Positions 24,465 to 37,400 of a stretch of DNA of 64,000 bases are shown here, piece by piece. The stretch is from Escarpia spicata. Taxonomy: Eukaryota; Annelida; Polychaeta; Sabellida; Siboglinidae. Made by a program: the position numbers and the translations under genes. The stretch covers positions 5,718,530 through 5,782,529 of the forward strand of contig OZ023210.1 in the NCBI GenBank assembly GCA_963995525.1. Direction: 5' to 3'. The stretch's first letter is position 1; each line of letters opens with the position of its first letter. The notes beneath the pieces are model-generated. The model worked only from the letters and a program-made list of their open reading frames with translations. It was not told the DNA's origin and ran no database searches.

Positions 24465-24605
24465 TTCTTCTTCTTCCCCTTGCTCCCTTGCGGAGTGGGG
24501 TCCACGTCAGTCGGTAGCTTCTTCTACTTTTCTTATCAGTTCTTTCCATCTCTCTCTCTCTCGTCCGCAATGGCCATCCATCCCAGGTCTCGTTTTATGC
24601 TGTCG
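24465..24605. mobile_element. Short insertion, possible 3' scrap of an RTE-like LINE
   Basis: About 140 bp starting attcttcttcttccccttgc and containing cttgcggagtggggtccacg is absent from the otherwise aligned copy at 50795. The TC-rich start and the gcggagtggggtc motif recall LINE 3' ends on the opposite strand. Tentative. Confidence 0.35.
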
Positions 24606-25429
24606 TTAAGGTTATAACCGTTAATAAGACAAAATGTCAACTCCGCAACGACAGGACAGGTTCATAATACATTGTTATGCTTATAAATATAAAAAATTAT
24701 TATGTGTGTCGATATGTTACAAAATGGTTGCCGAGTTTACTAGTTAGGTTCATAATACATTGTTGGAATTATGAATATATAGGTATATACTTTGCTAAAA
24801 CAATATATTTTGGTCATCAGTGAAAATGAACATAGTTTTTAAACATTTGTTACGACATAGGTTTCCTATATATACATTCGTTAACACGAAATGTGCATTT
24901 GCATGATTTTAATGAACAATACAAAAACTTCATTTTTGCGTAAATAAACTGCAGAAGACCGCTCTGCTGTTCATTTTCATTTTACGTTGAGGTGTTTGCC
25001 AATATGAAAAGTCGAAAAAGTAGCTTAAATTTTTAAAGAATAAAAACCCTGAAAGTATATACCAATAACTGACAATGGCCCACACATAACAGTGCAGTTC
25101 TAACATTCCCCACACCACAATTTTGCTCCAATTCAATTTAATTCTTTATTTCCAAATGAAAACATACAACGCAGGTACGTAATTATTTTAAAAGTATGGT
25201 TTAATTAAGTTAATAACTAAAGCATATAAAAGTTACTTGTTAGTAACAAACGCATATAATTCTAAATACTTACGAAACCCATTAATCTAATTACATATAC
25301 TTCAAACTATTGCCTAGTCCTTTGACCCAATATAATTCAATTCACACAATCTAAACCAATACCATAAAATGTCAGCTCTTAATTAGTTTGACTTTTCTGG
25401 ACGCTAGTTGATCCAACATTTACAGTGAT

Positions 25430-25431
<2 letters not shown>

Positions 25432-25499
<68 letters not shown>

Positions 25500-25500
25500 C
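25432..25500. repeat. (GT)n microsatellite
   Basis: About 30 GT units followed by gcgtgcgtgtgc. The paralogous position (~51817-51860) is a much shorter GT/GC tract. Confidence 0.98.
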
Positions 25501-25699
25501 GTGTGCTTGTGCGTGTCACTCGCCTATATAATAACACCACTACTTATCTCTCCACAACGAACATAACAGTAATGAGACACAACTCTTAAAGACTAAGTAA
25601 CATGAAATGTTAAATGTTTTTGAAACTTCGTACACATAAACGTAATACTCTTGTCAAGTAATGTGCCAAATATGGAACCTGTTCACTGCGAACTCATGT

Positions 25700-26390
25700 C
25701 CCTAAGACCATTCAAACGTGGTCATTTGCGTGTCGCATCCCGTCAGATGTTGCTGACACCACCACAGGCAGGGCCGCTGAGCGCGCTCTATCCTTTAGCA
25801 CGGCGAGCGGTGGTGCAGACTGTTGTTTCAGACTGTACGTGAAATTGCAATCGCGGAATTTATATATCACCGTAAAGATTATTCTTATTTACAAGTTTGT
25901 CGCTTGATGTACAAAGGAATTGTGTTAAAGTTTTGAGTGTTTGCCGTTTGAACATCGTGGATGCTCAAATTTGCATTATATCCGCTGTCGTATATACATT
26001 GCAGGATTAATTATTCGCGATGTTCAAACGGCACTAAATCAAAAACTAAAAACAAATCCCGGGTACATCCAGCAACAAACTTGTAGAGAAGATGATTATA
26101 TTTACTGTGATATAAAAAATGTTAAATCCCATTGCAAGTTTGAGCATTCGCAATGTTCAAACGGCAATAACTCAAACAGTAAAAAAAATTCCAGCGATAC
26201 ATTTGTAGGTAATATTATTATTATTTACAGTGATATAAAAATATATTAAATTCCGCGATTGCAATTTTATATATTGCCTGAAACACCAACCGCTCGCCAT
26301 GCTAAATCCTAGAGGTACTGTCTGCGGTGACATCACAACGACCGCTGAGTGTCACAACAAACTTTGAAGAAACTGTACAGAAAAGCGCGA
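25700..26390. mobile_element. Foldback (long inverted repeat) element, copy A
   Basis: The left arm has ...agcacggcgagcggtggtg...gcaatcgcggaatttatata around 25797-25870. The right arm has the reverse complement (tgcaatcgcggaatttaata, ttagcatggcgagcggttgg) at ~26238-26310. Arms extend to ~170 bp with mismatches, and the loop holds gatgttcaaacggcaataa-type repeats. A diverged copy is at 52060-52560 in the duplicate block, so it predates the duplication. No coding capacity is seen. Confidence 0.7.
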
Positions 26391-26613
26391 CCAAACGGGG
26401 CCTTGAAAAGGGTGACGAAGGAGGTTAAAAACATTAGTTGAATATCAGGACACTATTTCTAGATTATATTTAATTCAAATTAGGAGTAAAAAAGGTTCAT
26501 TTCGCCTAGTCTTTAATTAATTAACTGACGTGATGAGGAGCGTGCAGCACTTCTACGGAATTCCAAACGGTAACCCCGATTGTGTTGTTGATCAGAGACC
26601 ACGAAGGACTGGG

Positions 26614-26846
26614 TCACAAGTACAGCTGCTTCGTGAGCATCGACACAATCGACGGCACCTGCTTCTTGCTGTTGAAACCTTCGAGACTTGAGTGTGACTC
26701 GTAGTCATAGGCCACAGTACGGTTGACTCTTGTGAGGAGAGTCAGGATATCGCGGTCCGTGGTGTCGCCGTATTCTCCCTTGAAGACCTTACAGAAAGCC
26801 TGGATGAACCACGATCCTTTCGTTGAGTTGCGCCAGGAGTAGTAAC
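26614..26846 (-). CDS. Caspase A last exon (p10)
   Basis: Acceptor atgttttag on the minus strand, stop TGA at 26616-26614. Encodes YYSWRNSTKGSWFIQAFCKV through KKQVPSIVSMLTKQLYL. Confidence 0.92.
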
Positions 26847-26903
26847 CTAAAACATACAGCGCCTTCCCACATTCAATAAGGGGGAGGAGGTGGGGAGTGA
26901 GGC

Positions 26904-26950
<47 letters not shown>

Positions 26951-28501
26951 CATAAATTACGGATATTATTAATAAGACGATAACGTATCAGTTACAAAGA
27001 CAGGTATCACGAACATACCAGGAGCAGTCGAGTACGCATACAAGAAGTCAGCCATCTCTGGGATGCGATAGATTTTCTGTTCTGGATGCTCTCCTAAGGC
27101 GTCAGCCACTTCAGCACCACCATCCAGCTCATGACCGCGACAAGCCTAGTAGATATTTAAGTAGCAGTGAGCAAAGGGTGCAGAAAAGAACACAATTACA
27201 CATTTTTTGAAAACTAAAAACGTTGTTCGTATCCAGCACACCATAACTATTAGTAGAGACCTGCTTTTATGTGTTATCCTGGTTTATGTTATATGTCTTG
27301 GTGTCAATGCAGAACCGCCAGTAATACTGGGTGGATAGGGTCTACATTTCTTTAGCAAATGATTGCCAGTCAAAAGGCCCATTGCCAATATTTTATAAAT
27401 CATTTAATCAGACCCGTATTTATATCGCAAGTTAATTAATTTTCCCATTAAGCGTTTGTCCACTCGGCTAATCCGTTGACGATGGCTAAAAGTTTAGTCA
27501 CATCTCACCTGGATAATGAAAAACTTCGGCTTGCAATTGAGTGTGGGGCAATTGCTACCCTTGAAGAAGCTGGCAATTATATCTATCTTGACTATGCCGT
27601 CTGTGCCGTAGACAAGTCCAGTATCGCCGTGACTGAGGATCGCACAAACGAAACAATCGCTGTTGCTGTGATCTTGTATAGCCACTAAAACATAACGTCA
27701 AGATATTACACGTAATCTGAAGCTTAATGTGACATACACCGAAAATTATATATTTTTTGGCAGCCAGATGCATGCAATATACCAAAACAAGGAGAATGAA
27801 AACGGGTTTGATCGAAAGGACACGATAAGATGAACTGCAAGCCTGAGAAAAATGGAACATAAACGAAAAAAATATTGTACACGCGAACAGACAATAGAGG
27901 ATGGGAGGGAGGGGTGGAAAGAAGGAGGCTGGGGGAGGACGAAAGCAGGAAAAAGGAAGGGAGAGGGCAGGTTGGAGAGGGAAAATGGTTGCACAAGTTC
28001 AGGGGAGGCACGGGAGGGAGAGCCGAAACGGGGGACAGAGGGAGGAGGGCCGGCTGGGAGAGAAATGGAGGGACGGTGGTCATAAGGTAGTATATGTATG
28101 TAAAGAGGGATGTGGAGGAAGGTATAGGAAAGATGGAGGGAGGGACGTAGAGGGGAGGAGGGGTGGAGATGTAGAGGTGGAGAGGAGGGGTGGAGATGGA
28201 TGGGAGGGAAGGACTGAGAAGCGTACTTCATGTATAATATTTCAATGAATCATACGAATGAAAACCACTCTTACCGTCGTTAAATATCTTCAACATATCT
28301 GTTGCCGTCTTATTGTTTTTAAATCTGACGTCAAAACCAAGTCCACTGAACAGTGCATACAAATTTGCAGCGTCAACGTCGGTCCCGGTACGTTCTTTCT
28401 GCCTTGTTTTTTTGTCGAAATAGCGGTTGTTTATTAATAAAAATAAACCTCTTTTCTTGTGGTCCATTCTGTACTTATCCTCGTCAAGCCTTGTGCCCAT
28501 G
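26614..28501 (-). CDS. Executioner-type caspase, gene A (caspase-3/7-like), four exons seen
   Basis: Exons in minus order 28501-28275, 27684-27509, 27145-27019 and 26846-26614 join in phase. p20 begins YRMDHKKRGLFLLINNRYF, then SGTDVDAANL-like TGTDVDAANLYALFSGLGFD. The catalytic His lies in CAILSHGDTGLVYG. The catalytic Cys lies in QACRG, formed across the 27509/27145 junction. Then come MADFLYAYSTAPGYYSWRN and p10 GSWFIQAFCKVF, LLTRVNRTVAYDYESHSSLE and a C-terminal SMLTKQLYL stop. Caspases of this type cleave proteins after Asp during apoptosis. No stop or frameshift is seen. The first exon(s) with the prodomain are not confidently placed. It is a close paralogue of gene B at 52.8-64 kb. Confidence 0.92.
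26909..26947. repeat. (GA)n microsatellite in caspase A intron
   Basis: About 19 GA units in the intron between the last two exons; absent from the paralogue. Confidence 0.97.
27019..27145 (-). CDS. Caspase A exon with ACRG of the active site
   Basis: Starts ACRGHELDGG, directly completing QACRG. Continues with a linker between large and small subunits (VADALGEHPEQK) and RIPEMADFLYAYSTAPG. Donor g|gtatgttcg. Confidence 0.92.
27509..27684 (-). CDS. Caspase A exon with catalytic His
   Basis: Acceptor ttttag, donor atccag|gtgaga; 176 bp, same length as in gene B. Encodes AIQDHSNSDCFVCAILSHGD and KPKFFIIQ. Confidence 0.93.
27880..28225. repeat. Purine-rich (GGGAGG) intronic tract
   Basis: The plus strand is almost all G/A with repeated ggaggg and ggagggg words. 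It lies in the caspase A intron; gene B has a similar tract at 63500-63860. The long open frames here are composition artefacts. Confidence 0.85.
28275..28501 (-). CDS. Caspase A exon, start of p20
   Basis: Minus-strand acceptor ctgtag before 28501, donor gacg|gtaaga. Contains MGTRLDEDKYRMDHKKRG and GTDVDAANLYALFSGLGFDV. It begins one base before a codon, so an upstream exon must supply two bases. Confidence 0.9.
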
Positions 28502-29862
<1,361 letters not shown>

Positions 29863-30327
29863 TAACAGATTACTGTAATGATAGTCCGCGAGGACTAGCT
29901 GTATACTGTGTAATTATATTACGGTAGTTACTCTTAGATAACACTTGGCGCCTAATGTTTGGTCGTGTAGTGGTATAAACCACAAGTGGAATTTGATAAC
30001 TGAAAGATTAATTGTATATTTATTTTCTTAGTTAGATATATTTCAAAGATTCAGTGTTATTGTTTATTACGTTCTATTAAGATTTGGTTACGGGATTTCT
30101 TTATTCTTTTTATTTTTGTTAATCGAGATATTTACCAAAAGGAAGATATCTTGTAATAAAGTTTATTAAATTTTCCTCGTTCTTTGTTGCTTGTTCACGA
30201 TAACCGTTCTTTCTCATATGAATTGACCTTGATATATAAGAACCCTACTAGATTGAGCCATCTCGTGTACGGAGACCTCGCTAATCCGTGACACAGGCCT
30301 ATGACATGTCTTCTACTGGTTGATGTG
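29863..30327. other. No gene recognised
   Basis: AT-rich stretch including aataaagtttattaaattt near 30157. It looks a little like the end of an LTR, but no partner or TSD was found. Confidence 0.4.
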
Positions 30328-30618
30328 ATGTCGGTCTCCTTCTATCTCCTGGTTGGGTGATGTCGGTCTCCTTCTATCTCCTGGTTGGGTGATGTCGGTC
30401 TCCTTCGATCTCCTGGTTGGGTGATGTCAGTCTCCTTCTATCTCCTGGTTGGGTTATGTCGGTCTCCTTCTATCTCCTGGTTGGGTTATGTCGGTCTCCT
30501 TCTATCTCCTGGTTGGGTGATGTCGGTCTCCTTCGATCTCCTGGTTGGGTTATGTCGGTCTCCTTCTATCTCCTGGTTGGGTTATGTCGGTCTCCTTCTA
30601 TCTCCTGGTTGGGTGATG
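30328..30618. repeat. 32-bp minisatellite, ~9 copies
   Basis: Unit ggtctccttctatctcctgg + ttgggtgatgtc, with g/t (gtgatg/gttatg) and t/g (ctatc/cgatc) variants. Confidence 0.96.
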
Positions 30619-30734
30619 TTAAACATCCACAGTTTATAGCCCTTAGCTTTCGGTATTTTCTTGATATGATACACCTCTGTGGTGTTCTCCTCATCTTCTG
30701 TTACCAGGCTTCCTGTCCTTCGTGGGCCTCACCA

Positions 30735-31230
30735 CTGATCGTTTGTATGTAATAGCCAAATAAGTAAGTTGTGATTAGTGTCCCATTTCAAATACTGGTC
30801 TGTGAGGGATAAGTTCCAATACACGTTTACCTTAGTTGATCCATTACCCCTCAGCCATATGCATGCATCTAGACTAACTTGGCTAACGTATTGTCCTGTT
30901 CTGGTTCTACCGAGAACTTGTACATACTCGTCCATGGAGCGTACTTCACTCTCCTGTAACAACGTGAATGTGTCATCCATTTATGTCAACCAGATATCTG
31001 GAGGGAGATGTGCTTCCCTGGTGGCTCTTTCTTCAAAATGTTCCATGTATAGGTTCGCCACTATCGGGGACACCGGTGATACCCCACTTCTGCTACCTTC
31101 GTCTGTTTGTAGAACACTCCGTCGTAACTGAAAAATGTGGTGTTCACACAGACGACTATATTTCTATAAGTGAACACAGGCCATCAGCGTTCAATGAAAG
31201 ACGTTTTAATTGTAGACCATAAGGAGAAAG
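30735..31230 (-). mobile_element. Penelope-like element RT fragment
   Basis: Read on the minus strand across two frames: NTTFFSYDGVFYKQT, SPVSPIVANLYMEHFEERA, MDDTFTLLQESE (YVDD box with Tyr-Val lost), LDACIWLRGNGSTKVNVY and LTDQYLKWDTNH. This order, with an ANLYMEHFE block before the DD box and a TDQYLxxxSNH-like block after it, is the Penelope RT pattern. Stops and frameshifts make it a fossil. The GIY-YIG endonuclease is not present. Confidence 0.8.
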
Positions 31231-31239
31231 ATAAACGAA

Positions 31240-32008
31240 GCAGAGGGGAATCATTAAACGCGATGTCGGCCAGGAGCTCTCAGTCCTTCTCCAGCTTGTC
31301 ACATGACATTGGTCATGTGACACCCATAACTTAATTTTGCTGAGGAAGACCGCTGTATGCAGTCGTAATATCCAGATCGGAATCCAAGTTTCTTGAGATT
31401 GAGAGGTAATTATGCCTAATGATAATAAGCAACAAAACAGATCACCAATCCATTCAACGAAATAAGAAATGTTTATGCTAATGTCGTGGTCAATAAACAC
31501 GCTAATTAAGTTACATTTCATGCTGGTTTGTATTTTGTATAGTTAACTACACGTCGTCTCCCCAAAATAATGTTTACGAAATAGAAATGACAAGATACAA
31601 AATACTTTATTGGATTTCGTAAAAGAGAACTTTGTCAAGTGGTCCGTTATAAAAGTACGTAAAACAAAAACAATCACAGTAAAAATTAATGAATATAACT
31701 CGCATTCCCAAACATTCATCCCCCCACCCGTACTATGATGATGGTGGTGGTGACAAGGAGGGTATATCACTTCGGTTAAGTGTGTTGTGGATGGGACTTA
31801 CATCCACCTAAAACCCGCTGCCGCTCGCCGTTCGGTGTGGGCTGTATGCGCGTTCTTCGAATGTCCAGAGGAACATTCTGGCCTGTGAACACTGTTCTAC
31901 TGGGAAATATTCTAACTCTATGGCACCACCGCCAGAAGTACCATTAATAACACTGCACTATTTCGTGTAGACATACATTGAAAACTGTTGGCATAAAAGT
32001 CACCTTAC
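31240..32008. other. No gene recognised
   Basis: Intergenic or intronic DNA. A perfect inverted repeat gtcacatgac-attg-gtcatgtgac lies at ~31299-31322. Confidence 0.4.
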
Positions 32009-32080
32009 TACCGGTACTCCACCGGCCGAGTCACCTCCACCGTCTATGTATGGGATATCTGCATCTGGTGTATCGCCCAT
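32009..32080 (-). CDS. Candidate first coding exon of caspase A (tentative)
   Basis: On the minus strand an ATG in good context (aaagaaaATGG) opens 24 codons, MGDTPDADIPYIDGGGDSAG onward. It ends at a near-perfect donor gta|gtaaggtg. An acidic short peptide fits an executioner-caspase prodomain. It ends in phase 0, while the next known exon (28501) needs two bases supplied, so at least one more exon would be required between them. Position and orientation fit; the link is inference. Confidence 0.3.
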
Positions 32081-32332
32081 TTTCTTTGACTTGCAATTGT
32101 TCTTCAAGAATGAACGATCACCGACTGAAACGGAGATGTTTTCGTGTATAGGCCTAGTGTTTATACAGGAAAATTAAATGTTCACTTATTGCCAGTAGAT
32201 CAATAGGCCGTACCGATTAGGCCGATAACATCGGAACGTGGTGAATAGGGGGGCTGCGGCTCTCAAAATACTCGATCCCCCGAGGCTCACCAGAAACACC
32301 CACCTTGAAGCTCTCCATAAACACTTGGGTGG

Positions 32333-32684
<352 letters not shown>

Positions 32685-33464
32685 TTGTGGGTGTATGCAT
32701 GCGTGTGTCTATGTGCGAGCATGAGTGCGTGCCCGACCAAATTAAAACACGTCCTAGGCGGTAAATATGTGAAAAGCATATATAATACGTATAACAGGTA
32801 TATTATAGCAAAGCATATAACAGAGACCTACACATTGCTATCGAAGCACTGCAGTAGACCCATAGATCACCACGCATATACTTACTTTGTTGATGTCTAC
32901 AGAAGCGATTTCTAGCAATACACGTTGACCAACCACCTTCGAAAACTTAAATCATAAAACGAAACTTCTACGTCCTGTTCATATGCTTACGACTGTAGCT
33001 AGTGAGTAATAGGCCTAATTATAGTGTACAGGTATACCTCTATTCATTGCTTTGGTTGTGCTTTGGTGAACAGGTCACAGCCTATTTAGATGAGACCCGG
33101 TAGTAGCCGCTAGGAGCGCTGCTCACGCTGCCCTCGCGTAGTGTCCATCATTCAGTACACAGGCAGGTTGGGGGGTCTACGGGGCACGTGCCCTCTAGAC
33201 CTTTGTGATTTAGCCGCGCTATATCTGATCTACAGTGGCGTGACCATTGGACGTTTTTAATGTGCCCCCGTTACTGACGTTACGGCGGCGCAGCGGCGAA
33301 AGAATGTTCAATAGCATCCCCCGTCTTCACCCTGCAGGTGTCATTAGTAACAGTCGAACCGAGACAGCGGACAAGCCGAAGTTACGGCGGCGCGGTGGCG
33401 GGAAAAAATTCTACACCATTTGATTCGTTGACCACAAGTGCAGGTTTTGTGCCCCATCACCAGA
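32685..33464. other. No gene recognised
   Basis: Two similar GC-rich words (ttacggcggcgcagcggcg near 33279 and ttacggcggcgcggtggcg near 33382) are the only notable feature. Confidence 0.4.
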
Positions 33465-34401
33465 CTACGCTCTCTGTACCCGCCCCTGCAGTATGCATAT
33501 AAAATAAACCATTGGCGTTGGAATCGGGTTTTTTGGGAGGGTTTGAGCCCGCAATATTTTGGTGGGGGTGGAGATAACACTTATCATATTATATTTAGGC
33601 CCATTTTTTTCAGCAAGAGGGGTGCAGTTGAATCTTGACGGTAAACTTCGATGGGGTGGAGGGTGCAATTGGATGTTTTGATGAGACTGAAGAGGGGTTT
33701 CAGTAATGTTAATAACCCGGCCCAGTTTTATATTTTGTTTAACAGTAAGAGTCACAAACCAAGTTATGATGTTGAACGGTAAGATATTCTCAACAAGACG
33801 TCTGCACACTAGTTCAAGGACATGTTGGCTGACCCCAAAGCTTCTGAGTTTCCTAAGTAAAACGAGACGTTACTGTGATTTTGTATGTACCATGTCAGCA
33901 TTTTAATAGAAAGTGAGTTTCTTACCCATAGTAATACCCAAGTATTTTGAAACTGTTCACCCTCTCCACCTCCCTCTGGTCTATAATTACTGGCCTTCCT
34001 GTCTCTCTTCCCCAAGCAGGGGAAGAGAGTTTTTGTGTTCACTACATTTAATTCAAGAAAACTGTCCTTAAACATTGTATTCAACAGGTCAATTTGAAGA
34101 AAGTATTGAGAAATGGAAAATTAATCTTTCAGACAACCCACAAGCGCCGTGTCATCTGCGTATTTCAGAAGGGTAAGAACTGGATCGTTACATCTGATAC
34201 CGTTGGTATACAGTGAGAAAAGTACGGGAGAGAGAACGCACCCTTGAGGGGCTCCAGTGTTCACAACAATCTCATCAGACAATACAGGTTTGGGAAACAG
34301 GGGGCATTAAGACTGACCCGCTGTGGACGATCGCACGTACATAAATTGCCTTATCCACAAAACGAGATTAACATTTACATCTAGGTCTAACAGTCTCTGA
34401 A

Positions 34402-37400
34402 TCAAAACATGATGCTGAATAGTTTGAAAAGCAGCGGACTCGGCATAATAATCGTTTTAATAAAGTCCTCAGGCAGATATCCACGTGAGATAACACTGGT
34501 GTAAAAAATTGACAATAATATAGTGATGCGCCTGTCTGCATGTATAAAATGTTCTGCAGATAGCCCATCATTACCACACGCTTCACCAGACTTCAGTTTG
34601 TCTATAGCATTCTGCACCGTGCAAGGTGTAATGTGTACATCATTGTCTATAGCATTCTGCACCGTGCAAGGTGTAATGTGTACATCATTGTCTACAGCAT
34701 TCTGCACCGTGCAAGGTGTAATGTGTACATCATTGTCTATAGCATTCTGCATCATGCAAGGTGTAATGTGTACATCACTGTCTATAGCATTCTGCACCAT
34801 GCAAGGTGTAATGTGTACATCATTGTCTATAGCATTCTGCACCATGCAACGTGTAATGTGTACATCATTGTCTACAGCATTCTGCACCATGCAAGGTGTA
34901 ATGTGTACATCATTGTCTATAGCATTCTGCACCATGCAAAGTGTAATGTGTACATCATTGTCTATAGCATTCTGCATCATGCAAGGTGTAATGTGTACAT
35001 CACTGTCTATAGCATTCTGCACCATGCAAGGTGTAATGTGTACATCATTGTCTATAGCATTCTGCACCATGCAAGGTGTAATGTGTACATCATTGTCTAC
35101 AGCATTCTGCACCATGCAAGGTGTAATGTGTACATCATTGTCTATAGCATTCTGCACCATGCAAGGTGTAATGTGTACATCATTGTCTATAGCATTCTGC
35201 ACCATGCAAGGTGTAATGTGTACATCATTGTCTATAGCATTTTGCACCATGCAAGGTGTAATGTGTATATCATTGTCTACAGCATTCTGCACCATGCAAG
35301 GTGTAATGTGTACATCATTGTCTATAGCATTCTGCACCATGCAAAGTGTAATGTGTACATCATTGTCTATAGCATTCTGCACCATGCAAGGTGTAATGTG
35401 TACATCATTGTCTATAGCATTCTGCACCATGCATGGTGTAATGTGTACATCATTGTCTATAGCATTCTGCACCATGCAAGGTGTAATGTGTACATCATTG
35501 TCTATAGCATTCTGCACCATGCAAAGTGTAATGTGTACATCATTGTCTACAGCATTCTGCATCATGCAAGGTGTAATGTGTACATCATTGTCTATAGCAT
35601 TCTGCACCATGCAAGGTGTAATGTGTACATCATTGTCTATAGCATTCTGCACCATGCAAGGTGTAATGTGTACATCATTGTCTATAGCATTCTGCACCAT
35701 GCAAGGTGTAATGTGTACATCATTGTCTACAGCATTCTGCACCATGCAAGGTGTAATGTGTACATCATTGTCTACAGCATTCTGCACCATGCAAGGTGTA
35801 ATGTGTACATCATTGTCTATAGCATTCTGCACCATGCAAGGTGTAATGTGTACATCATTGTCTATAGCATTCTGCACCATGCAAGGTGTAATGTGTACAT
35901 CATTGTCTACAGCATTCTGCATCATGCAAGGTGTAATGTGTACATCATTGTCTACAGCATTCTGCACCATGCAAGGTGTAATGTGTACATCATTGTCTAT
36001 AGCATTCTGCACCATGCAAGGTGTAATGTGTACATCATTGTCTATAGCATTCTGCACCATGCAAGGTGTAATGTGTACATCATTGTCTACAGCATTCTGC
36101 ATCATGCAAGGTGTAATGTGTACATCATTGTCTATAGCATTCTGCACCATGCAAGGTGTAATGTGTACATCATTGTCTATAGCATTCTGCACCATGCAAG
36201 GTGTAATGTGTACATCATTGTCTATAGCATTCTGCACCATGCAATGTGTAATGTGTATATCATTGTCTATAGCATTCTGCACCATGCAAGGTGTAATGTG
36301 TACATCATTGTCTATAGCATTCTGCACCATGCAAGGTGTAATGTGTACATCATTGTCTATAGCATTCTGCACCATGCAAGGTGTAATGTGTACATCATTG
36401 TCTATAGCATTCTGCACCATGCAAGGTGTAATGTGTACATCATTGTCTATAGCATTCTGCACCATGCAAGGTGTAATGTGTACATCATTGTCTATAGCAT
36501 TCTGCACCATGCATGGTGTAATGTGTACATCATTGTCTATAGCATTCTGCACCATGCAAGGTGTAATGTGTACATCATTGTCTATAGTATTCTGCACCAT
36601 GCAAGGTGTAATGTGTACATCATTGTCTACAGCATTCTGCATCATGCAAGGTGTAATGTGTACATCATTGCCTATAGCATTCTGCACCATGCAAGGTGTA
36701 ATATGTACATCATTGTCTATAGCATTCTGCACCATGCAAGGTGTAATGTGTACATCATTGTCTATAGCATTCTGCACCATGCAAGGTGTAATGTGTACAT
36801 CATTGTCTACAGCATTCTGCACCATGCAAGGTGTAATGTGTACATCATTGTCTATAGCATTCTGCACCATGCAAGGTGTAATGTGTACATCATTGTCTAT
36901 AGCATTCTGCACCATGCAAGGTGTAATGTGTACATCATTGTCTATAGCATTCTGCACCATGCAAGGTGTAATGTGTACATCATTGTCTATAGCATTCTGC
37001 ACCATGCAAGGTGTAATGTGTACATCATTGTCTATAGCATTCTGCACCATGCAAGGTGTAATGTGTACATCATTGTCTATAGCATTCTGCACCATGCAAG
37101 GTGTAATGTGTACATCATTGTCTATAGCATTCTGCATCATGCAAGGTGTAATGTGTACATCATTGTCTATAGCATTCTGCACCATGCAAGGTGTAATGTG
37201 TACATCATTGTCTATAGCATTCTGCACCATGCAACGTGTAATGTGTACATCATTGTCTATAGCATTCTGCACCATGCAAGGTGTAATGTGTACATCATTG
37301 TCTATAGCATTCTGCACCATGCAAGGTGTAATGTGTACATCATTGTCTACAGCATTCTGCATCATGCAAGGTGTAATGTGTACATCATTGTCTATAGCAT

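Larger units (their letters stand above)
23809..25699. other. Intergenic DNA shared with the 50.1-52.0 kb block
   Basis: The sequence is closely similar to 50150-52050, e.g. atcaacgatcagcagattgt followed by tcttgaac in both. No gene was recognised. Copy-specific inserts are listed separately. Confidence 0.7.

Noticed and set aside
27724..28231. Several 75-160 codon open frames rich in Pro/Ser or Gly/Arg
   Set aside because: Produced by the purine-rich intronic tract, not by a gene.
31299..31322. Perfect 10-bp palindrome gtcacatgac/gtcatgtgac
   Set aside because: Isolated; no terminator or operator meaning can be supported in animal intergenic DNA.
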